From contig JAKQYG010000001.1 of NCBI GenBank assembly GCA_023356515.1, positions 1 to 38,956 on the forward strand: a stretch of 38,956 nucleotides of DNA. Direction: 5' to 3'. This stretch comes from Trichodesmium sp. MAG_R04 (GTDB taxonomy: Bacteria; Cyanobacteriota; Cyanobacteriia; Cyanobacteriales; Microcoleaceae). The notes under the pieces are model-generated. The model did not search any database, was not told where the DNA came from, and saw only the letters and a program-made list of their open reading frames with translations. Made by a program: the position numbers and the translations under genes. How positions within the stretch are numbered: the stretch's first letter is position 1; each line of letters starts with the position of its first letter. Shown in pieces: positions 7,918 through 17,501 of the stretch.

Positions 7918-10578
7918 TTAAGAGATTTTTGCCTTTTGCATCAGCTTGAATAGTAAATTCATATCTACATTTATATCCAAGTCTCTCTTCGGAGGAAGAT
8001 CCTTTCTTTGGTTATCAGACTGACATATTAGGTAATAGTATTCTAAATTGCAGTAACTAGCAACTACATAGTAACAATTTCTAATAGCATCACGGCCAAA
8101 AATTTCGATAATCTTAGTTTCAGGTTGGCAAAATACTGTGTTAGTAAATCCCGCACCGTGAGGAGCTATAATTACTCTGGCATTGGCAAAAAGTGCAACT
8201 TGCTCTAAAAAAGACATAGAGCTAAGAGTAACACTAATAAATCCATATTTGCTGATAAAATCAATTAATTCAGTTTCATTAACTACTCTACGAACTGCAC
8301 TATCTTCCCTGCTAATATAAATTCTTTCCAAACTGATGTTTTTGTCTGGTACTAAACTTAAAAATTTTTTTCTCAAGAAATCACAATGCCACTTTCCAGG
8401 TATTCCTTGGTTAGGCATAGATGTATAAATTATTTGTCTAGCTTTAATATGGCAATAGACTTCACTTTCTATAACTCTTTCCTGTGAAATACCTATTATA
8501 TTTAAGCTTTCTTTCTGAAATTGTTTCTGATAAGAATTAACTACAAATTTATCTATACTATCTAACTTTATTCTGCTCTGATTTAGTAATTCTAATCTAG
8601 AAATTATGTCAAACATCCAGTGACAATAATTGTAACCCCAACGTGATGATAGAAAAACTACTCTGCCATCTATATCTAACACAGATGGTAAATGCTCTAT
8701 CATGGGTTTTATATCAGTAATTTCAGGCTTTCTAAAACAATTTTTAGCTAAAATATCATCATTTGCATCTGATAGAACAAATGCCCAAGATTCATTAAAC
8801 CAAATTCTACCTTTGGGAACTAATATCATTACATTCTTTGCATAACTAGGAGGATTAATACAAAAGTTTTGGTGAATATTTTGCTCTAGAGTGAAAGGTG
8901 GTTTAAAGTAATTAGGATTGGGGAAATTAATTTGTTGTATATAATTTATTGGGTACTTTTCATTTTGGAGATTTTGGAGCGACTCTAGAAATTTTCCCAG
9001 ATTGTTACTTAATACAACTGGTACATTTGGATACTCTTCAGGGTTTTGCTCAATTATTTTGCAGTAGATAGCTATAGCTTCTTCTAATAATCCTTGTTTA
9101 CGTAATGCTTTAGCTAAACTAGAGTAATATTTAACTAATAAGTTAGGTTTTAATTGAAAAGCAGTTTGATATGATTTGATAGCTGCTGATAGTTGCTCTT
9201 TTTTGTAGAAACAATCACCTAATTGTTTATATCCACTGGCAAATTCCGGATACAACTCAACTGCTTTTTTAAAATAAATTAATGCTTCTTCTACATTTCC
9301 TTTCTGGTACAAAACCAATCCTAAATCATAGTGAAATTTATAAAAATCAGGATTAATAGCAATTGTTCTTTGGTAACAACTAATAGCTTCATCTATCAAT
9401 AATAATTGATTATACGCCAATCCCAAATCATGGTTAAACCAAGCTACATTAGGGTTTATTTTTAATGCAGATTTATAAGCTTCTATTGCTTGTTCAAATT
9501 TACTTAATTTGACCAAAGCATTTCCTAAATAATAATAAGACCAAGGTGAACTTTGATTTAGCTTTAAAGCAAATTGATATGCAGCGATTGCTTCTGAGAA
9601 ATTTTCCATATTTGCTAGCCTATTACCATTTTTAATTGCCTTAGTAGAAGTTACAGAAACCATTTGGTGATGGCTTTTTAGCAAAGCTGATTCATACTTA
9701 TTTCGTTTTTCTATTTGTGAGTTAATACTCTTTAAACCTGTCAACAGGATCAAACTTTCCATCTCTTGTTTTGTACTTTCTAAAAAATTAAGAATGCTTC
9801 TATCTTCTTCTTCATTTTGGTCATGAGCATCGAAATTATTATCTGGTCTGTATTTTTTATCAGGTGGCTTATCTGCCATCCCCCTTAACCGTTTAAAAAT
9901 CCATTCTTCTCTAGATTTGCAAAAATAGTGGTTAATTTGAATAATGTTATGGTCAATATAGTCATCTCGTCCTCCTTTAGTTTTCACAATAGAACCATCA
10001 GGATAAACATATTTATAATTTTTATCTTTAAAGTTACAATTATTTATGCTGAAGGATTGAGTTAAGTCAATTTTAGCAATTGTCTTAAAAAAACCGTTAA
10101 CAAAACTATCTTTAACTGCACATCTAGTAAACCTTTCCATCACTAAACCATTAAGTTTGTATTGGTGTTGAGAAGAACCAAAAAGCTTCCAGTTAATAGC
10201 GATCGCGCTAGAATTTTTATGCTCTAACAAAAATTGATGAATGTGTTTGTGCTTCCGTGGCACAATAAATTCATCTCCATCTATAACAGCTATCCACTCT
10301 GTTTTCTCTCTAGCTCTCAGCAAAACATCTTGATAAGCAGCTATCTGATTATTTCTATTAACTTTACTAGGCCATTGTATATATTCTATTACACCTGCTT
10401 TTGCCAAACTAATCAGTAATTCTGTGGAGCCATCACTACTTTCATTATCATATATAAAGAAATAATCTATTCCTATTGCACGATGATAAGCTATCCACTC
10501 TAATAGGTATGGAAACTCATCTTTAATAATTGCACAAATACAAACTTTGTATTTTTTTTCCTGTTGATTATTTTCCAT
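7918..10578 (-). CDS. GT92/GT2-like glycosyltransferase + TPR array + GT61 glycosyltransferase
   Basis: 886 residues from the ATG at 10578; an in-frame TTG at 10593 would add five residues, but neither has a clear ribosome site. Residues about 12-250 are a GT-A transferase of the Glyco_tranf_2_4/GT92 type: CAIIKDEFPYLLEWIAYHR, YDNESSDGS and WIAVIDGDEFIVP, where DGDE (about 100-103) is the metal/nucleotide-sugar DxD. Residues about 305-545 hold six or seven TPRs (AIEAYKSALKINPN type). Residues about 640-880 are GT61-like: WGYNYCHWMFDIISRLELL, IYISREDSAVRRVVNE and ARVIIAPHGAGFTNTVF. The protein therefore has two different transferase active sites joined by a protein-binding spacer, and likely adds two sugars in sequence (inference). 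The gene is last in a minus-strand series, 395 bp behind its upstream neighbour, so it may have its own promoter. Confidence 0.88.
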   Translation of the reverse strand: MENNQQEKKYKVCICAIIKDEFPYLLEWIAYHRAIGIDYFFIYDNESSDGSTELLISLAKAGVIEYIQWPSKVNRNNQIAAYQDVLLRAREKTEWIAVIDGDEFIVPRKHKHIHQFLLEHKNSSAIAINWKLFGSSQHQYKLNGLVMERFTRCAVKDSFVNGFFKTIAKIDLTQSFSINNCNFKDKNYKYVYPDGSIVKTKGGRDDYIDHNIIQINHYFCKSREEWIFKRLRGMADKPPDKKYRPDNNFDAHDQNEEEDRSILNFLESTKQEMESLILLTGLKSINSQIEKRNKYESALLKSHHQMVSVTSTKAIKNGNRLANMENFSEAIAAYQFALKLNQSSPWSYYYLGNALVKLSKFEQAIEAYKSALKINPNVAWFNHDLGLAYNQLLLIDEAISCYQRTIAINPDFYKFHYDLGLVLYQKGNVEEALIYFKKAVELYPEFASGYKQLGDCFYKKEQLSAAIKSYQTAFQLKPNLLVKYYSSLAKALRKQGLLEEAIAIYCKIIEQNPEEYPNVPVVLSNNLGKFLESLQNLQNEKYPINYIQQINFPNPNYFKPPFTLEQNIHQNFCINPPSYAKNVMILVPKGRIWFNESWAFVLSDANDDILAKNCFRKPEITDIKPMIEHLPSVLDIDGRVVFLSSRWGYNYCHWMFDIISRLELLNQSRIKLDSIDKFVVNSYQKQFQKESLNIIGISQERVIESEVYCHIKARQIIYTSMPNQGIPGKWHCDFLRKKFLSLVPDKNISLERIYISREDSAVRRVVNETELIDFISKYGFISVTLSSMSFLEQVALFANARVIIAPHGAGFTNTVFCQPETKIIEIFGRDAIRNCYYVVASYCNLEYYYLICQSDNQRKDLPPKRDLDINVDMNLLFKLMQKAKIS

Positions 10579-10973
10579 TTGTAAAAATACCAATTGTTGA
10601 AACTTAACTATTAATTATTAATATAGATATAAGGCTTTGTTGGTAAGCATTCAGCTATCAGCAATAAGACTCAGCTTTGCTTTTATAATAAGCTCTAATT
10701 TAGTGTTATACCAAATCCGGTTATAAAAGGTTATTTTGTCCAAATTATTCTAATCCTTCTGCCTTATGCTTTCTGTCTTACCCTTTTAATAAACCTCCTA
10801 TCTAAACCAGATTAAGTATTTATTAATAAAGTTATCTCAAACCAATTAATATAGCTCAATTAATAAGGCTTTTATCTAAAACTAAAGGAAATAGCTGTTA
10901 ACGAAGTTCTTCGGCAGAAGGCTAGCTGACGGCTGTTTGCGCAGCACTCCGCAGTAAATCCCTACCTTTATTG
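10579..10973. other. Intergenic region (395 bp) with degenerate hairpin repeat
   Basis: AT-rich spacer between two minus-strand genes. ATACCAAATCCGGTTATAAA at 10709-10728 and CTAAACCAGATTAA at 10802-10815 look like the decayed arms of the widespread cyanobacterial CCAAATCCGGTT/AACCGGATTTGG element. A GC-richer patch near 10905-10955 (GGCTAGCTGACGGCTGTTTG) looks like another dispersed repeat. No reading frame of note. It should carry a promoter for the 7918-10578 gene, but none is recognisable. Confidence 0.4.
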
Positions 10974-13829
10974 TTATCTAACTATCGATTCTTTTATTCG
11001 ATCTAAGCGATGATTCAATTCTTGCAACTTAGTCTTGTATTTTCTTATGTTTTTAGTTTTTTCTGCTATTTTTTTATCTTCTAAACCCTCAATTATTTTA
11101 ACCATTTCCTCATAAATTATTTTCCAATCAAAATCATAATTTTTATATAAATCATGTTTAGGGTTATCTTCATAAATTAGTTTTTCGGGTATAAAAACTG
11201 GCTCAATAATATTTTCTCTAACATCACTCCAAAAAATCTTTTGACCTAAATGAATTTTATTTGCATGTGCTACTCCTGGTTTATTAGCAAGCCACGTCAA
11301 AAAAGTTAAACCAGAACCCACTACAGCTATATAGCAGTCTATAGCGTATGACCATGCAATAACTTCGTCCATTTTGCATTCAAGAGTATTGTAAGTTTTA
11401 ATGCTATCCGGTAGTGTTGACTTTATTTGTTCTAATATATTTCTGGTATCTAGCATACCATCAATTATCACTCCTATTTGAGGATATTTATCAGACAATT
11501 TGGTAATGATATTAGCATAACCGTCAATTTGATTAACCCAAGATTTATTATGTTCTCTAACATTAATCCATAATAAAGGAAAAGACTGACGAGATTCCTC
11601 TATTTTTTCCAACACTGACGGACTACAAGTTTTAATTACAGCAGAATTAATTCTACTTTCCAAACCTTTTCTAATATAATGCTCAGTTACCCTGACTACT
11701 AAATAGTTATTTTTGAGTATAAATTTGAAGAGAGCTTCATTTTGAGGAACAATCAGTTTTTCAGAAGGAATTTCTGGAAAAATTTTACCAATGTTTAGCC
11801 TATTATGTGGAGCCATTAAAAATTTGTCAACCCTATCTAAAATTTCAGCTTCATATAAGTATTCTAAACCTCCTAATTCTTGCCATAAATAATGACCTAA
11901 AATTGATGAGGAACCGACGACTACAACCACAGGTTTAACTGTTTCACTAGATATATAATCTAGGAAAATATCGTGATTCATTACTGCTTGTGTTTTCAAT
12001 TCATTAATTGCATTTGGAAATTGAAAGAGATTTTTCCAAAGTTCATTAGCCATATTAATAACTAAATCGTATTTGGGAAAATAAACACCTAACTTACAAT
12101 TATCCCATTGTCCAACAATCAAATAAAATACTTCCTGTCCGACGAATCTGTAAACAAAGGCGGAATAATCTATGGCAAATGAGTTATTACTTCTCAAAAT
12201 TTTGCCTGTTACTGGACATAAAGTGTAAATATAACCTGTTTCCACAATACTTTGTTGAAAATCTCTAGTATAGTTGAGGGGCGGCCATTCAAAGTCTTTT
12301 CTTTTATTTACCAGTTCTGAGAGTTTAAAGTTTGATTGCTCAGTAAAATTGTTAATATAAATATTCTCTTGGTGAATGCTATCTGCTTGAATAAACTTTA
12401 GATTAGTTAGTGATATGCCTGCATTATTAAGGACTTGGCGATCGCTATCTGTTATTCTATCTAGAGAAATAATCCCATACTTACTCGTGTTTTTGAAATA
12501 GTCTCTTATTTCTCCTATTTTATAATTAGTTTCTGCCTCATATTTGTCAATTTTTCTAGGATTTATTTCGTTTAGCTCTCTCCAGATACTTTCCCAAAAT
12601 TTTTCCTTATTAGGAAACTTTTGATTAAAGCTTTTACTACATTCCACTGCTTCAGCCCAACATTGGACTGCTTCAGAAATTAATCCCTGTGTTGACAAAT
12701 GTATAGCTAAGTTTTGATAAAATTTAGGTTGATTATTATTGATTGTTGACTGCTCATAACTATCAATAAATACAGCTAACCACCCTTGTTTAAGTAGTAT
12801 TATTCCTAGTTTAATTAAATTTTCCGACTTTTCAGGTAGACTATAAAGTATTAATCTATAATAAAACCTACTCCTAGCATAAAAGCTTTTTTTGACCATA
12901 AATTCAACTAATTTTCCAACATCACTGTCTATTTCTACAGATTTTTTCCTGCTAGTAACACCATTAAGTACATTATTTAACTGAGATACTTGTTGATAAT
13001 TTTCACTTTTTACTTGTATATGTTGGCTAATTACTTTAAAGCTTCCATAATAAAAAACATCATCAAAGTATGCTATTTCAGTACCTCTAAATCTTGGTTT
13101 ATTTTCAGTAGGAATGTAAGATGTTATTGTTGATAAATATTCTAATTGAGGACCGAATAAATAAAACTGCTTTTTCTTCTCCCCAATATAAACAGATTTA
13201 CTCCCTTCTGAAGTCCCAAAAAAGATATCATTATTATTAACACTGTATGTAGCTGATAATCTCACCCAATTATGAGGATAATATTCAACATTTGTCGATT
13301 CAGCAATACCAGATATAAAGCTCCAATCTTTTCTACTAAAAACTGCTATTTGTACGCCACCAACTGCCCAAATAGTAAAATCTTTACTTCCTGCATTTTC
13401 TACTTTTTTTACAAATATACTTACAGTCTTTTTAGAGGAGTTTTTGTGAGCAATTAATTGCCTTATTAAATGAAAATCATTTCCTGGTAGATCGATAATG
13501 CTAATAACTTTATTGTCTCCTAATTCTCCAGCCGGATTTAATACTTCATTTTCTGGTTTCTTGGTAATTTGATGAGCATTAGACCAACAATTATTCGTTA
13601 AATCTGTACTGTAAATTAATTCATTAGTTGAACTAAATTCAATTATAATTCCCAAACATTTATGTTTACCTTCCGCATCAATATCTTTTGGGTTAGGGCT
13701 ATAGTTTATTCTAGGTTCATTGGACTGAGCAAATTTAATTAAACCTTTTTCATCAACATAACTTGCTAACTCAGCATCACGGAATAATACCAACTCTTTT
13801 TTTGATTTATTATCTAGCTCTAAATTCAT
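10974..13829 (-). CDS. Phage-tail-type lectin (LamG-like) module + TPR + putative GT61-like domain
   Basis: 951 residues from the ATG at 13829, which follows GAGAAAAATAATA; an in-frame TTG at 13856 is less likely. Residues about 12-265 match the concanavalin/LamG-like module of phage tail and virion proteins: LFRDAELASYVDEKGLI, NEPRINYSPNP, LGIIIEFSSTNELIYS, W..FISGIAESTNVEYYPHNW and FYLFGPQLEYLSTITSYIPT, followed by FRGTEIAYF. Residues about 320-420 are TPR-like. Residues about 530-930 form a domain shared with the 24938-27610 protein: GHYLWQELGGLEYLYE, LLWINVREHNKSW, AIDCYIAVVGSGLTFLTWL and KPGVAHANKIHLGQKIFWS. The order HxxW..., substrate loop and GSGLTxLTWL parallels GT61 (HW..., HGAGxTN), so I infer a diverged glycosyltransferase. 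It lies 61 bp behind a STELLO-like gene and is probably cotranscribed with it. The lectin module may hold the enzyme on its glycan. Confidence 0.75.
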   Translation of the reverse strand: MNLELDNKSKKELVLFRDAELASYVDEKGLIKFAQSNEPRINYSPNPKDIDAEGKHKCLGIIIEFSSTNELIYSTDLTNNCWSNAHQITKKPENEVLNPAGELGDNKVISIIDLPGNDFHLIRQLIAHKNSSKKTVSIFVKKVENAGSKDFTIWAVGGVQIAVFSRKDWSFISGIAESTNVEYYPHNWVRLSATYSVNNNDIFFGTSEGSKSVYIGEKKKQFYLFGPQLEYLSTITSYIPTENKPRFRGTEIAYFDDVFYYGSFKVISQHIQVKSENYQQVSQLNNVLNGVTSRKKSVEIDSDVGKLVEFMVKKSFYARSRFYYRLILYSLPEKSENLIKLGIILLKQGWLAVFIDSYEQSTINNNQPKFYQNLAIHLSTQGLISEAVQCWAEAVECSKSFNQKFPNKEKFWESIWRELNEINPRKIDKYEAETNYKIGEIRDYFKNTSKYGIISLDRITDSDRQVLNNAGISLTNLKFIQADSIHQENIYINNFTEQSNFKLSELVNKRKDFEWPPLNYTRDFQQSIVETGYIYTLCPVTGKILRSNNSFAIDYSAFVYRFVGQEVFYLIVGQWDNCKLGVYFPKYDLVINMANELWKNLFQFPNAINELKTQAVMNHDIFLDYISSETVKPVVVVVGSSSILGHYLWQELGGLEYLYEAEILDRVDKFLMAPHNRLNIGKIFPEIPSEKLIVPQNEALFKFILKNNYLVVRVTEHYIRKGLESRINSAVIKTCSPSVLEKIEESRQSFPLLWINVREHNKSWVNQIDGYANIITKLSDKYPQIGVIIDGMLDTRNILEQIKSTLPDSIKTYNTLECKMDEVIAWSYAIDCYIAVVGSGLTFLTWLANKPGVAHANKIHLGQKIFWSDVRENIIEPVFIPEKLIYEDNPKHDLYKNYDFDWKIIYEEMVKIIEGLEDKKIAEKTKNIRKYKTKLQELNHRLDRIKESIVR

Positions 13830-13890
13830 TATTATTTTTCTCGAATTAATAAACAAAGTATTTCTTTAGGAAAACAGCTTTTCTTGCTCT

Positions 13891-14901
13891 TCAGACTATC
13901 ACTTGATTCAAATCTTGTAACCAAGCTTCAAGTAACTCAGATTCCTCAGATTTTACCAGACCTAATCTGATAAAAATATCGTAACATTTCCTCAAATTAT
14001 CTGGGATTTGCTGTTCCCCTGAAAAGAGTTTTAAATCAGATAATGACTGAGCAATTTTTTGGTTATTCAAATACCCCGAAACTTCATCTTCAAAGTCGTG
14101 CATTAAATTATGATCGTTACGTTCTTGATAAACTGTGGGACTGAAGAATAAAATACGCCAACCATTTTCCCAACATATTCTTTGAGCAACAAAGCTGCGC
14201 CAAATATCTGTCATTCTAAATGAACAGTAAGCTGGTAAATACATCAGCGGATATGCAGGTGGAAACCAAACAGTATTTTGACTATTAAAAGGACACCAAC
14301 TTTCAACACCTAATCCTAATTTAATATCGCCTCTAAATTTTATTGGCAAAGGCAAAACCAGTCGATAAATAGCATCAACATCTGGGTTATCATTTGCTAA
14401 TCCTTGCTGAATAGGACAATATGAAGAAGAAATGGTTAAATTTTCATAACTAGGAACTGATTCGTTAATTTTATCTAAGGGTAATCCTCGTGGCCATATT
14501 AAATGATCGGAAAAATATTTGTAGACATTTACCCAACCAGCTTTGTCAATAATTTTGCACTTAATTTGAGGATAACTTTCTTCCCAAAAGCTATTTAATG
14601 GCAGGTTATCATCATCAGTTTCTACTATTAATTGTGTACCATACTTCATTGCTAGTAAATAACCGATATTTTTTCTAGCATAATGTCGAGTAGGACAGAT
14701 TTGAGCATATTTGAGACCGCTTGCTATTTGAGCTTGGATATCATAGTATTCGGAGCCAGTAAGAGTAAAATTTTTAGGGCTTTTAGTATCACCAACTATA
14801 ATGAAATTCCAGTTGTTTGTCTGACAACCTGTAGCTAATTTTTGTAGAACTTTATTAGGTTCAGAAATTGTAGTTACAACTAATGTAATTTTTTTGTTCA
14901 T
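13891..14901 (-). CDS. STELLO-family (DUF288) glycosyltransferase-like protein
   Basis: 336 residues, start ATG at 14901. The whole chain matches the STELLO/DUF288 family known from plant cellulose-synthase assembly factors, nematodes and scattered bacteria: LVVTTISEPNKVLQKLA, FIIVGDTKSPKNF, YYDIQAQIASGLKYAQICPT, HYARKNIGYLLAM and IVETDDDNLPL. The triple Asp (D96-98) is the probable DxD metal site of a GT-A fold. CSFRMTDIWRSFVAQRICWE with NGWRILFFSPTVYQERNDHN is strongly conserved with the paralogue at 23859-24875. There is no signal peptide or membrane helix, unlike the plant Golgi proteins, so it should be cytosolic. The gene lies 61 bp ahead of the lectin/TPR/putative-GT gene and 101 bp behind the GT2-like gene, consistent with an operon. 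The sugar donor and acceptor are unknown. Confidence 0.85.
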   Translation of the reverse strand: MNKKITLVVTTISEPNKVLQKLATGCQTNNWNFIIVGDTKSPKNFTLTGSEYYDIQAQIASGLKYAQICPTRHYARKNIGYLLAMKYGTQLIVETDDDNLPLNSFWEESYPQIKCKIIDKAGWVNVYKYFSDHLIWPRGLPLDKINESVPSYENLTISSSYCPIQQGLANDNPDVDAIYRLVLPLPIKFRGDIKLGLGVESWCPFNSQNTVWFPPAYPLMYLPAYCSFRMTDIWRSFVAQRICWENGWRILFFSPTVYQERNDHNLMHDFEDEVSGYLNNQKIAQSLSDLKLFSGEQQIPDNLRKCYDIFIRLGLVKSEESELLEAWLQDLNQVIV

Positions 14902-15002
14902 TTAATTTGAAAACTCCATTAATAAACTATAGTTTTTCATCAATCACAATAGCTATTTTATCGCAAACTAAAATCATACTTTTATAATCAAACTAAATAT
15001 TA

Positions 15003-15971
15003 TTATATTTTAATTCGTTGATGAGTTACTTCTTTAGGTGCAGGAAAAGATACTTCACTATCCTCAATAGTAATTAATTTAAAACTAGAATAGCGAGCGT
15101 GATACCAAGGGTCGTGAGTTTTACCTTTTAAACTTCCTTTCATTTTCAGATAATTTTGATCAACATAATCCCAAGTTAAATGATAAGACTTAAAACTCTT
15201 AGCTAAAACTGATTTCATATTTTTCTTGATTTTTCCATAATCATAAGCCGATCTATCATGGAAATAAATATTATTAGCTTTCCTATAATTAACAAAATCT
15301 TGCCAATCTTTTCTCCTAAAAGTTTTCAACCACCATCCTGCTAATCTTTCCTTATAAATTTCATTTTCTGATTCAATAGCGATCTTACTTACTCCTGTTT
15401 TTACTGGATGAGGAGCGTTATTATAATAGAGGTCTGAACTAACAGAAAACACCTCTGGATATTTTTCGAGAATCGTAATCTGTTCATCTAGCCATTCTTT
15501 ATCTGGAACTAAATCTCCATCAGTAACAGTAATATACTCATAATCTAAATCAAGTAAATTACTGTCAAAAGCAATTTCAAAAGCATTAGTACCAATATTT
15601 TCCTCAAAAATAAAATAGTTTTTAACTAAGCCTTTTTCTCTATATGAATCTACAACTTTCCTAATTGCATCAGAATGAACACTACTGTTTTCTATAACAG
15701 TTACATCTATTCTATTTTTTTCTGGTAATAATCCTGCCAAACAGCGTTCTAATATTTCATTAAAATAAAAGGTTAGCAGTACGCAATGAACTAACTTTTT
15801 ATTTCTAGGTGTTTCTAAAGCTTGGTCTTTCTGAACTGAAAAATGTGATAATTTTTTTAGTTGTGCCTTGATTTTTTGTAAATATTTTCGATGATATTGT
15901 AGAGACTGAGAATAACTGTCCAATTCTAATCTAACTTTTTTGAGATGGGGTACTGACATTTCTTTCGACAT
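15003..15971 (-). CDS. GT2-like glycosyltransferase with N-terminal coiled coil
   Basis: 322 residues, start ATG at 15971. Residues 8-50 are a short basic coiled coil (LELDSYSQSLQYHRKYLQKI). Residues about 60-270 are a GT-A type transferase: HCVLLTFYFNEILERCLAGL, DVTVIENSSVHSD, NIGTNAFEIAF and EYITVTDGDLVPDKEW, where DGD is the likely DxD metal site. The C-terminal DRSAYDYGKIKKNMKSVLAK and THDPWYHARYS segments are not assigned to a known motif. It is the first gene of the minus-strand series 15971 to 10974, with 101 bp to the STELLO-like gene. The donor sugar is unknown. A clear membrane segment is absent, so I expect a cytosolic or membrane-associated enzyme of glycan assembly. Confidence 0.8.
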   Translation of the reverse strand: MSKEMSVPHLKKVRLELDSYSQSLQYHRKYLQKIKAQLKKLSHFSVQKDQALETPRNKKLVHCVLLTFYFNEILERCLAGLLPEKNRIDVTVIENSSVHSDAIRKVVDSYREKGLVKNYFIFEENIGTNAFEIAFDSNLLDLDYEYITVTDGDLVPDKEWLDEQITILEKYPEVFSVSSDLYYNNAPHPVKTGVSKIAIESENEIYKERLAGWWLKTFRRKDWQDFVNYRKANNIYFHDRSAYDYGKIKKNMKSVLAKSFKSYHLTWDYVDQNYLKMKGSLKGKTHDPWYHARYSSFKLITIEDSEVSFPAPKEVTHQRIKI

Positions 15972-16329
15972 ATCTAAATTTTGCTAAAAATCGATCGTAA
16001 CCTGTTACTAATTAGGGTTGGCTGAAAAAGCCTTTTAAGGAGATGGGGTTATAGGGTAATGGGGTGATAGGAAGTAAATTTTTTTGCCCAACTCTTGGCC
16101 AAAATGATAACTTTTTCAGCATGAATAACTCAAACCAGCAGACTTTTTTACAGCCTAAAAAGGCTCAAACCTTTATTTATAAACATTTTCATATTTAATA
16201 AGCAAGCCTTAATTAAACAAATAATAATCTGATTCAAATTTTAACTAATGCTCAATTAACTTGCGTTCTTTTAATTTATTTTACCGCTCAATTTAACATT
16301 ATAGCGGGACTCCTATTTCAACATTTTAT
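15972..16329. other. Intergenic region upstream of the GT2-like gene
   Basis: Holds a 100-bp stretch with 10-bp perfect terminal inverted repeats (16021-16120) and otherwise AT-rich DNA. It should carry the promoter of the 15971-10974 series; no core promoter stands out. Confidence 0.4.
16021..16120. repeat. Possible 100-bp MITE-like element
   Basis: GCTGAAAAAG at 16021-16030 and CTTTTTCAGC at 16111-16120 are exact inverted copies exactly 100 bp apart end to end. The inside has a G-rich GGAGATGGGGTTATAGGG tract of the kind seen in dispersed cyanobacterial repeats. No target-site duplication is evident (TTG before, ATG after). Confidence 0.4.
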
Positions 16330-16562
16330 GATAGAAAATGTAGAGTCAATTCGTCTTTGGGGATTCTTTTATAATAGATTAAAATCAGTAGAAAGTAGAA
16401 TTACTCCACCAGGTTTCAGACTTTTCCAAACATTATTCAGGAAAGCGATCGCTCCTTCAGAGACTTAGATGTTCAAGGAAATATTCCCCATAAATATATT
16501 CTCAACCATTAAAAAACCAAGGCTTAGTTACGTCCATCACTTAGTCAATACCAGGAAAAGTT
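16330..16562 (-). pseudogene. Decayed partial duplicate of the adjacent methyltransferase gene
   Basis: 16330-16562 aligns with 16908-17162 inside the neighbouring methyltransferase gene. For example GAATTACTCCACCAGGTTTC and AGGAAAGCGATCGCTCCTTC are identical in both, and the copy ends at TCAATACCAGGAAAAG like the original at 17162. The copy has lost about 22 bp and carries small indels that break the frame. It corresponds to the middle third of the protein (about residues 39-124). Confidence 0.88.
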
Positions 16563-16615
16563 AGAGAGATTTTTTACTATCAATTCTTCATTATCCATGA
16601 TCAATTATCCATGAA

Positions 16616-17278
16616 TTAATGACCAGACCTGACATAACTTATATAAGATTTATCCAGTAATTTCTGATAAGATGAAATACTAGATTCTGAACGACCATCC
16701 CCGCGTGTACCTTCTACAATCCAAACATTAGGATATCCATTATCAACTCGATAATTACCATGACGTTCAATATTTATCAAACTTGAATGTTTACTTTTTC
16801 CATATTCACAAAATATTACTTTTTGCCATCCTAAATTATCCAGTAAAGATTGCAAAAAATCTTTTGAATAAATAAATTGATGACCCCACCCGTGAAAAGC
16901 ACGATTCATCGAAAATGTAGAATCAATCCGTCTTTGTGGATTAGTTTCTGACAAGTTAAAATGAGTAGAAAGTACCCATTCTATGGAAGGAGTAGAAAGT
17001 CGAATTACTCCACCAGGTTTCAGGCTTTTCCAAACATTATTTAGGAAAGCGATCGCTCCTTCCAGACTTAAATGTTCGAGAAAATGTTCCCCATACACAT
17101 ATTCCAAACCATTAAAAGGCCAAGGTTTAGTCACATCCATCACTTGGTCAATACCAGGAAAAGGTCGAATATCCACATTCCACCAGTCGTCCATGATATT
17201 ATGGGGGCCACAACCCACTTGAACTTTTTTAATGCCGTTATGATTCTGAGGACTTAAGCGTAACTGTTTTACTGACAT
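16616..17278 (-). CDS. SAM-dependent methyltransferase (class I)
   Basis: 220 residues, start ATG at 17278. It reads KKVQVGCGPHNIMDDWWNVD (SAM motif I GCGP at about 22-25, acidic Asp at the end of strand 2), then MDVTKPWPF and YGEHFLEHLSLEGAIAFLNN. The motif LKPGGVIRLSTPS is the usual strand 4-5 post-motif. This set is typical of Methyltransf_11-like enzymes found in polysaccharide and lipopolysaccharide clusters. The C-terminal YPNVWIVEGTRGDGRS tail is also common in that group. The acceptor is unknown; a sugar O-methyl group is plausible from context. The gene stands alone, 224 bp behind the Uma2 gene, with a decayed duplicate of its own middle 54 bp downstream. Confidence 0.88.
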   Translation of the reverse strand: MSVKQLRLSPQNHNGIKKVQVGCGPHNIMDDWWNVDIRPFPGIDQVMDVTKPWPFNGLEYVYGEHFLEHLSLEGAIAFLNNVWKSLKPGGVIRLSTPSIEWVLSTHFNLSETNPQRRIDSTFSMNRAFHGWGHQFIYSKDFLQSLLDNLGWQKVIFCEYGKSKHSSLINIERHGNYRVDNGYPNVWIVEGTRGDGRSESSISSYQKLLDKSYISYVRSGH

Positions 17279-17501
17279 CTATGAAATATTTGTATCCTAA
17301 TTTTTTTCAATACTAATACACCTTGATAACTAGTAAGTAAAAGACACCAATAAACCTCACTATGTAACGAAATTTTGATGCAGTCTAAAGCCAAGAGAGT
17401 TGCTACCTTCCACTCTGTTGGAGTCTCTGAGTACAAATGTTGTAAATTTTCCCAACAACTCTATTATTTTGTATAATTTTTTCCGTTTTGCCTGCCCTAT
17501 A

